Assembly: GCA_003313425.1 (NCBI GenBank)
Contig: NHZP01000050.1
Span: 186,001 to 250,000 of the forward strand
Length of the DNA stretch: 64,000 bases
Reading direction: 5' to 3'
Origin: Pseudopyrenochaeta lycopersici
Lineage: Eukaryota > Ascomycota > Dothideomycetes > Pleosporales > Pseudopyrenochaetaceae
Every line of letters starts with the position of its first letter. Position 1 is the first letter of the stretch. This document shows, in pieces, positions 23,093-34,531 of the stretch. A model generated the notes under the pieces. That model saw only the letters and a program-made list of their open reading frames with translations, was not told where the DNA came from and did no database searches. A program made the translations under genes and the position numbers.

Positions 23093-23704
23093 ATGACAAG
23101 AACTCAATATGCCACCCCACCACCCTCCCCCCCATCCTCAACCCTTCTTCGCCAAATTACCTCCATACCAATGATTATCCTGCTCTATACTGCTGGGGTT
23201 CCATTTACCCCAGTAGTATGGGTTATCGGCGACATCGAAGGAGCATGGTTCATGGATCGCCTTCTGGCCGGTGTAGCCTTCATCTGCGCCCTCTACTTCC
23301 AATTCGCCTTTTCAGGGGTGAAATACCCGATTCCTATCGTTCTTCCGAACCCTGCTGCTCGAGGCAGCGATAGCTATATCTCTAATGGGCGCATGACGGG
23401 TTCTCGCGCCAAATCTGAAGCAAATGCCGACTTTGTGTGCTACTATCACCCTTCGAGTTACTGGGCCTACATGGCTGCTGAAACCGGACTGCTCCTCCTC
23501 GCTGAATTCGGGGGTATGGAGTATCTGCGACGGATAATCGTCTTATGTGTTGTGGCGGCATTGTGGGCGGTTGGCTGGACGATTACGCCGAGGGGGACAA
23601 AAAGGTGGGCTTGGGAACATATCAAGACAGTCTGGTTCTTCGTTGTTTTGGATTTGATTCGAGATATTGGATTTGGGGGCGGAAGGCAGAGGAGAAGACG
23701 CTGA
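23093..23704 (+). CDS. Small integral membrane protein, unknown family
   Basis: 203 residues from the ATG at 23093 (accATGaca). An N-terminal Pro-rich tail (PPPSPPSS) is followed by about four or five hydrophobic segments: residues 22-45, 52-72, 128-145, 150-168 and 180-195, with a soluble loop of about 45 residues (80-125) between the second and third. The tail ends in a short basic patch (GGGRQRRRR). I do not know the family; it resembles the many four-helix membrane proteins of unknown function in ascomycetes. The open frame extends upstream to 22985 but that portion lacks protein-like composition. Confidence 0.65.
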   Translation: MTRTQYATPPPSPPSSTLLRQITSIPMIILLYTAGVPFTPVVWVIGDIEGAWFMDRLLAGVAFICALYFQFAFSGVKYPIPIVLPNPAARGSDSYISNGRMTGSRAKSEANADFVCYYHPSSYWAYMAAETGLLLLAEFGGMEYLRRIIVLCVVAALWAVGWTITPRGTKRWAWEHIKTVWFFVVLDLIRDIGFGGGRQRRRR

Positions 23705-24344
23705 GCGCAGTGGCTGTTTGCTGGGGACCGGGATTACTCTTCCCGACCTAGTCGAGATGTACAAGACCGGTTGGTCAGGGTATATCATCACAACTACTTG
23801 ATATTCCACCAACATGAATTGATTTTTCGTGAATATTGTATCAATCACAATGCATTAATAGTTTCTGCATTTGTCTTAGCCAAGATTAGAAAGGTCATTT
23901 TAATGAAATCATGTTAATATTGCGAAGTCCAAGCGTAAGACTGCTCGCAACTCTGGGAATTCCAGAAGGGCATCGCTACGGACGCCTTGTAGATGGATTC
24001 ATTATTAAATTACACGTCAAGATGTATGAGCAATTCGACTAACTGCAACATACTTTTTTTCAGCCAACCGCATAGGATCTCAAAGATGAAAGTGCGTTCG
24101 TGGAGTCATCTTTTCGCTCGTGAGGTTACTATTGAATCATTAATAATTCAGTCGATGCGCTGTAACCCAGTAACATGGCTCCCATCTCATGATGATAATA
24201 TAGAAAAAAAGACGCTTCAAGGTAGAGAAAAGTCGTGATATAGATTCAAGGCACATTTCTTAAATAAAGGGCAGCAATCATGAGAAGAATTAAGTCAATA
24301 TGATTAATATATTTCGTGAGTATTACGGTAATCCGGCGCAGTGT
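23705..24344. other. Convergent intergenic region, no gene seen
   Basis: 640 AT-rich bases between 3' ends. Several AATAAA-like sites (for example ttaaataaag near 24260, read on the plus strand). No gene seen. Confidence 0.4.
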
Positions 24345-25509
24345 TTATGATATGACCCCAACACACGCATAAGTCTTTGCCCACAGTCCGCTGCAGTCAG
24401 TCTTTGCTGCCGGATTCCACTTCACAAAGTTTGCCTGCGTAATTTTATACTTCGTCGTAATGTCATAACAGTACTCGTTCTCATCGACATATTCAAACTT
24501 GTTACAGTTGGTAACCATGCCAACTTGGGTGGGCAACGGGGTTGTAATTCCATTACCCGGCTTTGTTGTTGTGGCTGGTGGCGGGACTGTCGAAGAGGGT
24601 GGTGGCACAAAACCGATGACTCGCACGCAGTGGTAGGTGTCTCCCCACATGTTCTGGCAATTGCTGCCAACTCCAGTGTTCCATTTGGCGAAGTCGGCGA
24701 GCGTGATGCCGTTGGTCTTTAAAAGGTCCGCGCAAGACTCGCCGACTTTGGCGAAGTAGAATCTGTTGCAATTATTCACCATGCCAGGCTGGGTGGGTGT
24801 AGGTGTTGTGATCCCATTGCCTGAGGTCGTTGAGCTGGGTACAGCAGTAGTCTTAGGAGTTGGTGTGGGTGTAGGTGTGAAGCCAATGACACCGACGCAA
24901 AAGTAGGTGTCTTTCCACAACGTTTGGCAGTTGTCGCCGACACCAGCATTCCATTTGTAGAAGTCGGCGAAACTAATGCTGTTCTTAGATAGAACTGTGT
25001 CGCAACCGTCGCCATCAACCACTTTATAAAACTTGTTGCAGTTGTTGACCATGCCAGGCTGTGTAGGAGCCGGAGTAGTGATGCCATTTCCAGTGGAAGA
25101 TGGTTTGGTAGGCGTGTTGCTAGCTGATGATGGTGCTGGTGTTGGCGCAGGGCTGCCTGTAGGCTCGCCAAATGCTTCTACGCAATAGGACTGGAAAGAG
25201 TTGTATCCAGCACAGTTGCTACCAACGGTAGGGTTCTATCGGTGGACAATCAGCAATCGAGTTGGTGGAGAGAATCTACATTTTGCTTACCCATCGTAGC
25301 CAATCCGCCTGACTAATGCCATAGACAGATGGCACATCGCTACACGCGACTGAGTTATCGGCATTATCGTGGTACCACGTGCAGTACTGTGATGTTGATG
25401 GATCCGTAAAGTATTGAGGCTGATCACCTCGGGGTTTTAAGGCAGGCGATGCGGCTACATTTGAGATGAGAACCGCCAATGCGATTCTCCTGAATGAAGT
25501 CAGGGCCAT
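24345..25509 (-). CDS. Secreted four-LysM protein
   Basis: Exons (minus) 25291-25509 and 24345-25235, 369 residues; intron 25236-25290 is in phase 0 (GTAAGC...GATAG) and its removal completes the first LysM unit (ADWLRW|NPTVGSNC). A signal peptide is visible (MALTSFRRIALAVLISN, cleavage likely after AASPA). Four LysM-like units follow, each with the pattern CNKFY...C...ISFADFYKWN...NC...YFCVGVI and joined by Thr/Pro linkers in which GNGITTPxPTQPGMV recurs three times. LysM domains bind chitin oligomers; secreted fungal LysM proteins shield hyphae from chitinases or sequester chitin fragments from host receptors. No enzyme domain is present. It lies next to another LysM/CBM18 gene and a chitinase gene, as commonly seen for subgroup C chitinases. 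Confidence 0.9.
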
Positions 25510-26198
25510 TGTTCCGAAGTATGTTCCGAGTCGGAATGGATTGTACAAGAGGGATAACTGGGTTGCACACAACGCTGCATCTTTACACCACAGCTGCGTC
25601 CTCATATATTTTTGCTCTGGGAGTAGCCTAGGCGCAGAAAAGTATGGTCGATTTCAGCAGGTAGGATCCTTGGTCATCTATTGCGGCCTTCTACATTCCC
25701 TGTTATTGGAATAACCGAATTCTCAAAATCCTTCAGCCGCTACTGCAGCCTAGTCCGACGGCGCGGTCAGCCACCTAATGTCTTAGAATATGGTCCCTTG
25801 CATGATCCCGCACCATAATATGTAAGGCTAAATGAAAAATTCTTATTATTTCAGCAATATGTTTCCCGTGTCCGCTAACCCCCTGCAACCGCTAAAATCC
25901 TTCCAATTTCGAACTACTCGGGTCTTTGGTTTATTGGAACTAGTATTGAGCATGCACCCTTCACGTGGCGTTCTGGGTATGATCCGGAAGGCTGACGCCT
26001 ACCGACCATTCCCGGCGCAACCTTGATCTGACATTTTTTATGCTGGGATAGTTGTCGATACAGTTTGATTGCATTGACCGAAGTTAGGCTGACTGCAGGT
26101 TCAATTGTGGTCAGCCGATCATTTCCAATGCAACACAGTGCAGCGAGGCAACGTTACAGTCTCCAAGATTTTGTGGGGCATTAAAAAAAAGCCTAGAC
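25510..26198. other. Intergenic region between two LysM genes
   Basis: 690 bases. It holds the promoter of the four-LysM gene (a TATA-like stretch near 25602-25610 reads AAATATATG on the minus strand) and the 3' end of the LysM-CBM18 gene. No gene seen. Confidence 0.4.
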
Positions 26199-27207
26199 TT
26201 ACCAGCCGAGATACTGTGAGCATTCATATTCCGTATTGCCACTGTCAGACACTAGTAAGACTTCTGCACGTGTCAGCGTGGGCGAAGACCACTTACCAAT
26301 AACCAGCCGCGCTGCAGCAGCTGCCGAACTTTGAGCCTTTGCAAGTGAAAGCGTCGTTGTATCCGCAGGTTCCATCCGGGCTCACAGCGCCCGGCTTCAC
26401 CGTAGGTGTAGGCGTCGGACTGCGGCTGGTGGAAATAGTTGCTGAGGCACCTAGGCAAGGGCCGCTCTGGCATCCAGTGGTGCAAAAGGCAGTAGTATTA
26501 CCACATCTTTGGCCAGCGACACACTCGTTAGCCAAGAAATTCCGATGCATGAATGGGAGTGGGGTTACTGACTGGCCATTTGAACCGCAACATAGCCCGA
26601 ATTTTGGTGGGCAAGGGACGTAGTTAAAGTCGCGACCACATTTTCCGTCTGTAGAGTAAGGGATACCTCCGTCACAACTGCCTTCTTGACAGTTGCCTTT
26701 GCCGCAGAAAGGCTCCCCGCTACCACATCTAGACTTAAGGTTAGCGCAAATGGCGATGTTTGAAGTCCCTCACTTACTTCCCAGCTGCGTTACAGCAATT
26801 CCCAAAGGTGCTGCCTACGCAAGACGCAGTGTAGTTGGATTGGATTCCACAGTTTCCATCTTTCGAGACCGGCCGCGAATTTTTCGCTATGCTTGAGCTT
26901 AGTTCTCTCAAAATACTCAAGGAACGAGGGGCTTACGTCGAAAAACACAGTATGTTTCGCCAGGTTTGAAGCCATCGCAAGCCGCTCCGAGCTGGGGATT
27001 TGCGTAGAGGAATTGATCCAGGCTGAGTTCGAATTGAGCCAACACATCGGCGCAGCCTGTCCAAACGTCGGTTGTGTAGTTCAATCGACATGGTGGAAGC
27101 GCATTTTGCTGTCTTGTGACTAAGATGGAGTCGGTTCCGGGGAAAATTGATGCAGAAGCGAAGCCAGCAAATGTGGCAACCGCGATGAAGGAGCTGCTGA
27201 ACTTCAT
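26199..27207 (-). CDS. Secreted LysM protein with three CBM18 chitin-binding modules
   Basis: Exons (minus): 26937-27207, 26778-26886, 26573-26728, 26297-26506, 26199-26241; 262 residues. All introns are 49-66 bp and each junction restores a CBM18 (hevein-type) cysteine pattern, for example FGLCCGSNGQ|CGNTTAFC and CCSAAGY|CGNTEYEC, so the model is well supported. Residues 1-20 are a signal peptide (MKFSSSFIAVATFAGFASA). A LysM-like unit follows at about 37-88 (TGCADVLAQFELSLDQFLYANP). Then come three CBM18 modules at about 96-140, 145-190 and 220-262. The last ends at the stop codon. All parts bind chitin and none is catalytic, so a shield or chitin-masking role is likely. It is transcribed away from the chitinase gene across a 986-bp shared upstream region. 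Confidence 0.9.
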
Positions 27208-28193
27208 GTTGGCAAGATTCCTTATGCCTAAGTGTAAAGATCAATGAATGAGATAGAGCAGAAGCATTCGCAACTTTCCATACCACCAATTCCACAAGTT
27301 GACTTGTAGATCCGAGTGTGCCTTGGGATCGACCTGGGCGAGCGTGCTCCAAAATTCGACAGGGTATGGTTGTTGAGCAATAGATCATAGAAGGCTGCTA
27401 CAACGGCACGTGGACCGATGGGCGGAATTTAGCGCTCACCGGTAAATATAAACTTGCAATCTCTTTTCTCGCCACTAACGCCCTCGTGAAGTGGGAAATG
27501 GCCCATATACAGACGCCGAAATGAACCAGGTATCAAAGAATGCTCCAGACAACGCGAGGTTCCGAAATTTTAGGTTCGAAGCATCATGCAGGAACAATAA
27601 GCGATGCAGGCAGCCGTCGGTGTAACAGCCCGTAAATTGGTTCGGGTCGATATAGGGCTGGCTCCGCTGGGCATGTAGTAAGCAGTGTCACCGGTGCGTA
27701 TTCCTGAAGATTTCGTAGGGTGGTCTATCGATATCGATAAACAATGTGCAAGGGTACGTGGGGGCGGAGTGGTCGAACTTCCTGGTTAGGCACATAGCGC
27801 GGAACGGCAGATATGGTGGCACGCCTTAAGGCCGACTGTCGATCAAGGATTGTACCCCTTACGCGTGCCTGAATGCCACTTGCAGTATTCACAATTCGGG
27901 TCAACTGCACCTCTAGCGACACATTAATCCATGGCCTTCCAGAAATAGGACTATTTCCTCCAATGAATAGATATATTTGCGCCGGGTGGCAATGTGCGCT
28001 GAGTGGGCCTTAAATTTTTTGGCCATAGACAGATTCAGGGCTTACATGACCAAAAGTGGTAAGGAAGCTTGCAGTTACTGATTCACGTGTTAGCATTGAG
28101 ATATCATAGTCTTGAGTCCTACCCACCCGTAAATCATTGAGCCTACTCTTTGTCATTCTTTTCATGTTGCGTTACCTCGAGAGGCAAAGCATC
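27208..28193. promoter_or_regulatory. Shared divergent upstream region of LysM-CBM18 and chitinase genes
   Basis: 986 bases between two divergent start codons with no gene in between. Co-regulation of the two genes from here is an inference from layout. A TATA-like TTTATATTT lies near 27444 on the minus strand. Confidence 0.5.
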
Positions 28194-31100
28194 ATGTGGG
28201 CCAACATGGCTTACGGAGTGATGCTCCCTCTTCTTTTCCTTGCCCCGACCTTGGTTGACGCTCAAATCTCCATGGTTAATGGACGTCCCGTTCTGAGCAA
28301 CACAGCAGTTGCGACAGCACCTGCATCTCAGCCGACATTAACATACAACTGTGCGAAGCTCCCAGCTATCTGCAACAATGTAGCCCAGCAGCATCAACTT
28401 GGTGCCGTATTTGATCTTCATTTCGATAAAAATGCAAACAGAAAGCGCACTCGTAGGAATAATGCGTGTCCAACAAGATGGAAGTTCAATCACGCTTGCC
28501 CAGAGCCAAATCAGCCAAATACGGTGGGACAAGGCAACACTATCAACATAGGATCGTTTCCAGCAAGGCCATATGGCCGTCAAGGCCTAACACAGGGAGC
28601 TGCAGGGTGGAACAGGATTGCCGATGCAGCTGGGAACTTTGCTGGCATGATGTGGACATGTGATGAGTGGCCTGCAGCGTCGTGAGTTGCCTAATGTACA
28701 CCCTCTCAAGTACAGTAAACTCTAACAGTAATCAGATTCGTTGAGGGAGGAGTCAATGCAAACACATACTGTGCACCACAAAACTCGAAGTGTGCACGAG
28801 TGGGTGGACTCCGTGTAGACTCCGAACAAGATTTTCAAGGCCGAGCGCATGGTATTCTCCGGAGAACAACACCTGATAGTATCTTCAGGTTTCGGTTTCA
28901 GTCGGTATTCAACAACGCTCAAAACCAGCCTGCCACCTATGTAGAATGGTTCATTAACGGCGTCTACAATTGGCAAACTGTCCAGAAGAGAGACATTTAC
29001 GGAAACAACGTAACCGTGGAAGTCAATGGATACACACCTCCTGATGTTAACCAGCCATACCGTGTCAGACACGGCATCCATGATAATGGCACCGAGTCGA
29101 TAGAGTATTTCCCACTGACGACTGAGGAGGTGAGTGAGACTTTTCAACGTTTTGTAGTAGAGCTGAAGACTCACGAATGCGATGCAGACAAAGCTTTATC
29201 GCCGACAAATTGGCGAAGCTCATTTGTTGCGTAGACAGGAAGAGCTGGCAACCAATGAGTCACAACCATCAACCCATCAGCAGTTCGAAGTGCTACCTCG
29301 AGCGCCACCGCTCCCAATCATTGATATTGCGCGAGAGTTTATGGCAGAGCAGCAGGGCATAGATGATGCGCCAACTTATCTTCAAAGCATACTTGAGAGC
29401 AGCAATGCTACCAATAGCACCACCGAGACAAATGGCACAGCAGTAATAAAGCGGTGGTCGCCAGAACGCAATGATGTCATTGCAGAGATAATAGATCCCA
29501 CTGGAATGTCACCGGTCAGACGATCGCCGTTAGATAAAAGACAGCAAAAGAGGCAATGCGATCCTTCGACGCCTTGCCCTGATGGTAGCTGTTGCACGAA
29601 GGCAGGTAGATGTGGGTTTGGAAAAGAGAACTGCGACTCCAGCGTGTGCATTTCCAATTGTATGTTCTTTCTGTTTCTCAAGCTTTGCAATAGTATGGCT
29701 AACGATGCTTCTAGGCGGCGCTACAGCTCTCTGTGGCCGAGACAGCAAAGATGGCGCCGTTAAGTGTCCACTAAACGTCTGCTGCTCGTACTTTGGTAAG
29801 TCAAATGATTTCGCGTCTGGACGGCACACATGCGAACTTGCTATCTGTACAATCCAAGCATCGTTCTGACTGCGGGATAGGCTATTGTGGCGTCGAACAG
29901 GACTATTGCAATGGTGGTGGTCCGACCACACCCTGCCAACAAGGCTTCGGGTCCTGCCAGACCATCGCCCCACCAACGTGTGGGGGCAACTCTGCAGCGG
30001 GCCGCAGCATCGGATACTATCAGCTTGCGAACGTGAGAGACCGACAATGCAACCGCATCCGGCCAAAGGATATCAATACCAAAGGGCTGACCCATCTTTA
30101 TGCTGCTTTTGCTACCATTAATCCATCCACTTTCGAGGTCGCTCCGGCTCATGCCGATGATCCGGCACTATACAAGGAATTTACTGGCCTTAAATCGTCT
30201 TCATTGCAGACATGGATCGCAATTGGAGGCTGGGACTTCAACGATCCAGGTGCGACGCGAACGACCTTTAGTGATCTGTCCAGGACACCTGCGAGAAGAG
30301 CCAGGTTTATCACTTCCCTGAAGAACTTCCTAACGACTCATGGCTTTCAGGGTGCAGATATTGATTGGGAATAGTCAGTCATAGCCCGCAGCCATTAATA
30401 TGATACGCTAACAATGAGTAGCCCAGGTGCGCCTGATCGTGGCGGCATCCCAGAGGACGTTGACAATTATGTTGCGTTGCTCAAGGAGATGCGAGCGTCG
30501 TTTGGTACGCAATTCGGAATCAGTATCGCCATCCCAGCAAGTTACTGGTATCTTCGCTGGTTCAAACCCAAAGAGATGCAACAATATGTTGACTGGTTCG
30601 GTGTTATGACATATGGTACGTAGTAATCTTTCTCTTAAACCATGTCGCGCGGAAAAATTCTTGGGGATAAACATCGGTACAGGAGGCTTTGATGCTTCTG
30701 TGCGAGATGGCTTGTCGGCTATGCTGTAACTCCTAAATATTTCTAGACTGCTGAGAGCAAGCTGTATATGGGGGATAGGGTGCTAGCTGTTCGAATCCAG
30801 TATGTGAGACTAACAATTAATCAGACTTGCATGGCCCTTGGGACGAGAAGGTTGTCCAGATCGGGAAAGTTGTTCTCGGCCACACCAACGTCCCAGAAAT
30901 CTCAAATTGGACCCAGCCTCTTTGGTACGACGGAGTAGATCCTGCCAAAGTCAACTTGGGCCTTGCATACTATGCCAGAGGATACACAGTCTCCGACGCC
31001 GGGTGTAACGATGTCGGCTGTAGTTGGGCATCGACAAGTCGCCCTGCACCTTGTACCAATTTCGGTGGTGTCATGTCGCTGCAGGAAATTGAGAACCAGA

Positions 31101-32674
31101 TCATTCCTCAGCTCGGAATCAAGCCAAATCTCCTCGAGAAAGATATGATGATGGAATTGAAGTGGGGCAACCAATGGGTCGGCTACGACAACATGGACAC
31201 GATCGCAATGAAGAAGACCTGGGCCAGTCAGCACTGCTTTGGAGGAACCATGATTTGGAGCGTCGACTTCTACTCTGGTTCGGGGAGTGGTGACACACCT
31301 GATGGTGGTGGCTCCACAGACCCTGGAAACCCTGGCGCAGGAAACCCAGGTGATGGATCTGGGAATGTGTACATTGATCCAAGCATCTACAATGAGCCGA
31401 ACCCCGTCATCAATTGCCAGCCGCCATGTACGCTTATTATGCCGCCAAGGGTTTTGTCGACTCCTACAACAATCACATTCCCCCCTTATACGACGTCTTT
31501 GGATGTGGCCTGGAGCGAGTCAACAGGATGGACCAGCATAGTTCAAACAACAGTACTTACTATTCCGCCTGTAACGACGACAGAAATCGAGGTCTGGGCG
31601 ATTACTGTAACAGATACTAGAACAACGAGTGGTGTTTACTCAACCTTCCAAATCACACCTAGCGTCAAGCCGCCGCCTTTCAGGATCACAAATGACCCCG
31701 ATCCTCTCACTAAAACAACATCGCATCCGGAAGTAACGCGATGGATTACACCGCCTCCATACCCATACACATACACGCCACCAAACCCAAAACCAACTAC
31801 ATCAAGAAAGCCTGGCGATGATGACGATGATGATGATCTCATAGCCTGGTTTCCGACACCAACTTGGAAGCCTGGAAAGCCTGGTCCGACTTGCAAGGCT
31901 GGTAGCAAATGCGGAAAACCATGCCTGCTCTTCTGCAACAAACCATGCCTTCTTGACTGTATTGACGGCCCGAACGACTTCCCGGACCCAAAGAATCCAA
32001 AGCCTCCGCCCAAGCCAAAGCCAAACCAGCCAACAATACCGAGTAAGCCCACACCGACTGTCAAGCCAACGACCGAGCCGACTCGGAAACCGAATCCAGA
32101 AGGCGATGATCCGCAAGATGAAGAGGAGGAGGACAACGACCGTGAATGCGCTATCGAGTTTGATCTTCCGATACCCACGTTCCGGCCTGATGATCCAGAT
32201 CCATCAACGACTGTGAAACCACCTCCACCTCCACCCACATCCTCACCACCGCCGCCACCTGAGCCCCCGAAACCCAACCCTAGCACAGAGAAAAAGAGTT
32301 GCTACAACAGTGGTGCGACAGTCACAAGAGGCATGATGATCGACGCACTGAACGCTTTTTGTGATTGGGCCGAAGGCACTGTGCTAGACGCCTCGAAACC
32401 AAACACATTACGTACCTTGACCAACGGCGAAGGGTTCGGTGCACACTGCATGTGCTGCGACCTCGGGTGTTTCGATGTGATCAAGATCAGTGTGACAGTG
32501 ATCAACGGATGCAAGTTTACCATGGGAGGTAAAGGAGCGAACCAAGAATGTGGAAGGATTCTGAGGCGTGCTATCGACGAATGCGATCAGAGTAGCACGG
32601 AGTTCAAACAAGGCGGTACTGTTGAAAGTAATTGTGCACAGTGGAAGATCGATCCTAATCTCTACTGGGGATGA
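28194..32674 (+). CDS. Secreted NucA/NucB-like nuclease + CBM18x2 + GH18 chitinase fusion
   Basis: Seven exons: 28194-28681, 28736-29129, 29188-29659, 29715-29795, 29881-30373, 30422-30615, 30825-32674; 1323 residues. Every junction keeps phase and rebuilds motifs (CSYFG|YCGVEQDYC; DIDWE|YPGAP; VMTY|DLHGPWD). Order of parts: signal peptide (about 1-23); NucA/NucB-type deoxyribonuclease-like domain (about 100-275) with the signature WTCDEWPAAS near residue 155; linker with KRQQKR near 413-417, a possible Kex2-type processing site; two CBM18 modules (about 418-505); GH18 chitinase (about 522-858) with the catalytic DIDWE at 638-642; a Pro/Thr/Asp-rich stretch; and a Cys-rich C-terminal domain (about 1200-1323). 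GH18 cleaves chitin with retention. The chitinase part resembles subgroup C (killer-toxin-like) class V chitinases. The nuclease domain is recognised by one motif and context, so its activity is inferred. The sixth intron is unusually long (209 bp). Confidence 0.85.
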
Positions 32675-33076
32675 GGTGGAAGAAAAGCATAATAGAGAAT
32701 GAAAACTAGATTGCCATTTGACAATGATGTGAAACCCAGGTGGTTCATCTCTGTGAATTGCGATGTGACGACCCTGCAGCATGATAGATGCACAAGATTG
32801 GCAGCCCAGCCGGTAAAGGAATTTGCGGAATGCCTCGGGCGGAGGTTATGATTGGCAGTCATCGAACTTATTGTGATGCAGGGGTGTGGGTCTTGGAAGT
32901 TCGGCCCTCGCGAGAGGTGAGGCACGAGAAGGGCTATGCTTAGTTAGTATTAGTGCTAGTGCAACATATGACACGGGATCTGTCCCTCCGCATCCTTACT
33001 CCTCTTCGACTTCCTCACTACAATTCTTTATTCAACTACGAACTAAATACTCCCGCGTGATCTGGAGACGTCGGCT
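32675..33076. other. Short intergenic region
   Basis: 400 bases. The final 100 before 33077 are a pyrimidine-rich leader (ctcctcttcgacttcctcac). No gene seen. Confidence 0.4.
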
Positions 33077-34531
33077 ATGTTGCATTTACCCGATGATATC
33101 ATCATCGCTGTGGCGACAGAATTGAAAAGACAAAGCGCCGCCAATGCTGACCTTTCCTCCTTCATTCTCGTGTGCAGACGATGGCATCAACTGGGTCTAC
33201 GCCTTCTCTACGGTAATATCGCGCTCAGTAACAGAAATATCAAGCGTTTCGCAGACTCATTCAACGCTTCGGCGTACGGTAAAGAGCTCCGTTCTTTGAC
33301 ACTGGGTATTGAAAAGGATCAAGGGACTCATCCGAACGACCTTACAACTTTCCCAGCATCTGCAATCGCCCCAGCTCAGGGTCTTCCTGGCTTTGGATTT
33401 CCAGGGTTCCCTTCAGCGAATGACCCGCCCTCTAATGAGCCTTCGCTGCCGGACAGGATTGCTAGTATTGTTCCCATGATATCACAATGTGAGAATCTCA
33501 TGTCCTTCAGTCTTCGCTTGGAAGAGTCTGGCTGGCGCTCGATACCACGAGCCACAATCGTTGCGTTCCTTGACGCGTTGCCCGATAGCTGCCAACATCT
33601 GGAGCTCGACACGCGCGGCCAAGATCATCGTGAAGATGGTGAGCAGGTGCATGTTTGCGATTCTGTACGCCGTATTCTGCCCCAGCTACTTCATGCGCGA
33701 ATTCGGATGGGCGCTATGTGTTGCGCGATGTTCGGTCATGGAAAAGTCAATGATGCGCTGAAGAAGAGTAACCTCAAAGAGGATGATGGTGGCAGTAATT
33801 TCAAACCGCTTGTTCTTCCGAAGCTCAAGTCCTTGATATTGAACTGTGGCTTGCCTCGTGGTTTACAGATGCAGCATTGCGGGCATCGCGATCATACCAG
33901 CAGTGCGAAGCATACCTCCTGGCCGGAAGGGCTTGCCTGGTCATCAATCACTGAGGGTCTAATACGTCTAGTACAGGCAAATGCTGATGGATTCGAAAAG
34001 ACTCAAATATATACGATATTGGGAATGATGAACGACCCTACCGTACACACCTGTCAGACAGAAATACGTATCAATATGGTAGCGAAGGAGGCTTGGGCAT
34101 TCCCAAGCATGCGCCTGGGTCGACCTTTTGGGCCACTTGAGTCTTATCTCGTACGACTCCATGATGAATCAGAAACTGTATTGAGCAGACTAGAGGACAT
34201 TGAGGAGTTAGCAGAGGGACAGGTGTGGAGGAATGCTGTGGGAGGCGCAAGACTTTCCGCAGAAGTACTCGAAGCAGAACACAACGGGCGTCCGACTTTC
34301 GCGACAGGATGTGTTGAGCATCCGCTCCCAATGAAAACTGTTGAAAAGTGGAAGGCCGAAAATCCACATGAACCAATGTCTCTTGAATGGCGTAACGAAG
34401 AGAGCGCAGCAATGAAGCTGGTGCTTGCTGAAAAGAGGACAGGGGATGCGTACCTTGACATACGGCCTGTCAAGGAAATCACCCCGGATGGTTGGACCCG
34501 TACCCGCGATTCGATATTGAGGCGGATGTAG
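33077..34531 (+). CDS. F-box-like protein
   Basis: Single exon, 484 residues. The first 40 residues match the F-box pattern (LHLPDDIIIAVATEL, then SSFILVCRRWHQLG), which recruits Skp1 of SCF ubiquitin ligases. The following 440 residues are probably the substrate-recruiting part: residues 130-300 contain leucine-rich segments (LLHARIRMG, LPKLKSLILNCGLP) but no clear repeat count. Such F-box proteins are numerous in ascomycetes and mostly uncharacterised. The target is unknown. Confidence 0.7.
   Translation: MLHLPDDIIIAVATELKRQSAANADLSSFILVCRRWHQLGLRLLYGNIALSNRNIKRFADSFNASAYGKELRSLTLGIEKDQGTHPNDLTTFPASAIAPAQGLPGFGFPGFPSANDPPSNEPSLPDRIASIVPMISQCENLMSFSLRLEESGWRSIPRATIVAFLDALPDSCQHLELDTRGQDHREDGEQVHVCDSVRRILPQLLHARIRMGAMCCAMFGHGKVNDALKKSNLKEDDGGSNFKPLVLPKLKSLILNCGLPRGLQMQHCGHRDHTSSAKHTSWPEGLAWSSITEGLIRLVQANADGFEKTQIYTILGMMNDPTVHTCQTEIRINMVAKEAWAFPSMRLGRPFGPLESYLVRLHDESETVLSRLEDIEELAEGQVWRNAVGGARLSAEVLEAEHNGRPTFATGCVEHPLPMKTVEKWKAENPHEPMSLEWRNEESAAMKLVLAEKRTGDAYLDIRPVKEITPDGWTRTRDSILRRM

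Noticed and set aside
28194..29234. A separate nuclease gene ending at the TAG at 29232-29234
   Set aside because: The last 35 residues of that reading are not protein-like; a GTGAGT donor at 29130 and acceptor ending at 29187 continue in phase into the CBM18 part. Not fully excluded without cDNA.
30616..30824. A T-loop-like gttcgaatcc inside the long intron, suggesting a tRNA
   Set aside because: The flanking bases do not form a proper T-arm stem and no acceptor or anticodon arm is visible; the segment is better read as an intron.
31636..32286. A 216-residue Gly/Ser-rich frame on the minus strand
   Set aside because: It is the complement of the Pro/Thr-rich linker of the chitinase gene and has no independent support.
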